This document shows, one piece after another, positions 63,233 through 64,000 of a stretch of DNA of 64,000 nt. The notes under the pieces were generated by a model. That model did not search any database and had not been told where the DNA came from. It worked only from the letters and a program-made list of their open reading frames with translations. The stretch comes from Planctomycetota bacterium (GTDB taxonomy: Bacteria; Planctomycetota; Phycisphaerae; Sedimentisphaerales; Anaerobacaceae), in assembly GCA_013349615.1 (NCBI GenBank), contig DUZJ01000002.1, positions 1-64,000 on the forward strand. Direction: 5' to 3'. Each line of letters opens with the position of its first letter. The stretch's first letter is position 1. A program made the translations under genes and the position numbers.

Positions 63233-64000
63233 ATGGCAATAAAAAGAAAAAATAAACAATTCAAGTGGCGCCGCAAACATTTACTTGGGCTGCGGGAACT
63301 CAGCGCAGAAGAGATTACATATATTCTTGACACAGCCGAGGGTTTTGAGCAGATAAGCACCCGCTCGGTTAAAAAAGCCCCGCCTTTACGCGGCAAAGTT
63401 GTAGTGAATTTGTTCTTTGAAGACAGCACACGAACGCGGAACAGCTTTGCCTTGGCTGCGAACCGATTGAGCGCAGATGTTATTGAATTCACGAAGAAAG
63501 CAAGTGCCGTCAGTAAAGGGGAGACGCTCCTGGACACAGCCAGGAATCTGGAAGCAATGGGGATTGATATTATCGTGATTCGGCACAGTGCCGGCGGTGC
63601 ACCGAAACCATTGAGCAGGAACATCAATGCTTGTGTTATAAATGCCGGCGATGGGTTCTGTGAGCATCCCACGCAAGGTCTTTTGGATGTCTATACCATT
63701 CGTAAAATCAAGGGGACCCTCGATGGTTTGAAAATAGCGATTGTCGGTGATATAGCGCACTCACGCGTTGCCCGCAGTGATATGTGGGCGATGACGAAAC
63801 TCGGTGCCGAAGTCATCTTCGTAGGTCCGCCGACACTTATGCCGACTCAGGTAAGGCGTTTGCCTGTAAGTGTGAGTTATTCTCTTGATGAGGTTATCGA
63901 AAAGGTTGATGTGATAAATATGCTTCGGATTCAGTTTGAACGGCTCGGCGGCAACCCGTTTCCATCGGTGAGAGAATACTCGCATTATTTCGGGCTGACT
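63233..64000 (+). CDS. pyrB: Aspartate carbamoyltransferase catalytic subunit, 3' truncated by window
   Basis: This ORF is absent from the track because it has no stop before the window end. ATG 63233 opens MAIKRKNKQFKWRRKHLLGL and 256 codons are visible. FFEDSTRTRNSFALAANRL is the carbamoyl-phosphate loop (S-T-R-T-R), KGETLLDTARNLEAMG the 80s loop, and CEHPTQGLLDVYTIRKI and VGDIAHSRVARSD are further signature blocks. It catalyses the first committed step of pyrimidine synthesis. STRTR and HPTQ are intact. It is downstream of pyrR in one transcription unit. Confidence 0.95.
   Translation, partial: MAIKRKNKQFKWRRKHLLGLRELSAEEITYILDTAEGFEQISTRSVKKAPPLRGKVVVNLFFEDSTRTRNSFALAANRLSADVIEFTKKASAVSKGETLLDTARNLEAMGIDIIVIRHSAGGAPKPLSRNINACVINAGDGFCEHPTQGLLDVYTIRKIKGTLDGLKIAIVGDIAHSRVARSDMWAMTKLGAEVIFVGPPTLMPTQVRRLPVSVSYSLDEVIEKVDVINMLRIQFERLGGNPFPSVREYSHYFGLT

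Overview
The window looks like a chromosomal segment of an uncultured planctomycete, most likely class Phycisphaerae (Sedimentisphaerales-like). This is inferred from style, not from a marker gene. The clues are many secreted proteins ending in planctomycete-type dockerin repeats, dense Asp-Pro-Asn linkers, a Tat-exported sulfatase, an S8 peptidase/beta-helix lifestyle, and moderate GC. No rRNA, tRNA, IS element or CRISPR array was seen.

Region 1 (1-1362) is the 3' part of a secretin gene (GspD-like outer-membrane channel) with a Gly/Met/Tyr repeat region. Region 2 (1463-50903) is the dominant feature. The four giant ORFs in the track (3241, 3783, 4262 and 5047 aa) are not four genes. They are one reading frame of about 16,480 codons, broken by a single in-frame TAG (where a paralogous copy has TAC Tyr) and by two single-base deletions. 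The encoded protein has a signal peptide, an S8 subtilisin domain, then 17 tandem modules. Each module is an InlB-B-like repeat, a right-handed beta-helix rich in GGG-I-Y turns, and a closing VD-x-G-YHY motif. A dockerin and fibronectin-like domains close the protein. At one equivalent site near the end of five modules a different folded domain is plugged in: a second complete subtilisin, a nidogen-like domain, a VWA domain and two related beta-propeller-like domains. The order of module types shows a block duplication (A-B-C-C, then A-A-A-B-C-C), plus a recent 1.83-kb tandem duplication near the 3' end.

Region 3 (50984-55211, minus strand) is aroA - sulfatase - aroC, a shikimate-pathway cluster with a frameshifted sulfatase in the middle. 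The AroC has several active-site motifs replaced, and AroA carries an in-frame palindromic repeat. Region 4 (55212-62502, minus strand) is a second set of secreted dockerin proteins: a GH43/GH117-like beta-propeller protein, a small half-dockerin protein, a metallophosphoesterase (apparent ATC start) and an S8-like protein lacking the catalytic Asp. They lie in two likely transcription units with readable sigma70-type promoters. Region 5 (62584-64000, plus strand) is pyrR followed by pyrB, which runs off the window.

The three clear frameshifts (two in the giant gene, one in the sulfatase) are all one-base losses next to short homopolymers. Long-read consensus errors are therefore a serious alternative to real gene decay, and the giant gene may well be intact in the organism.
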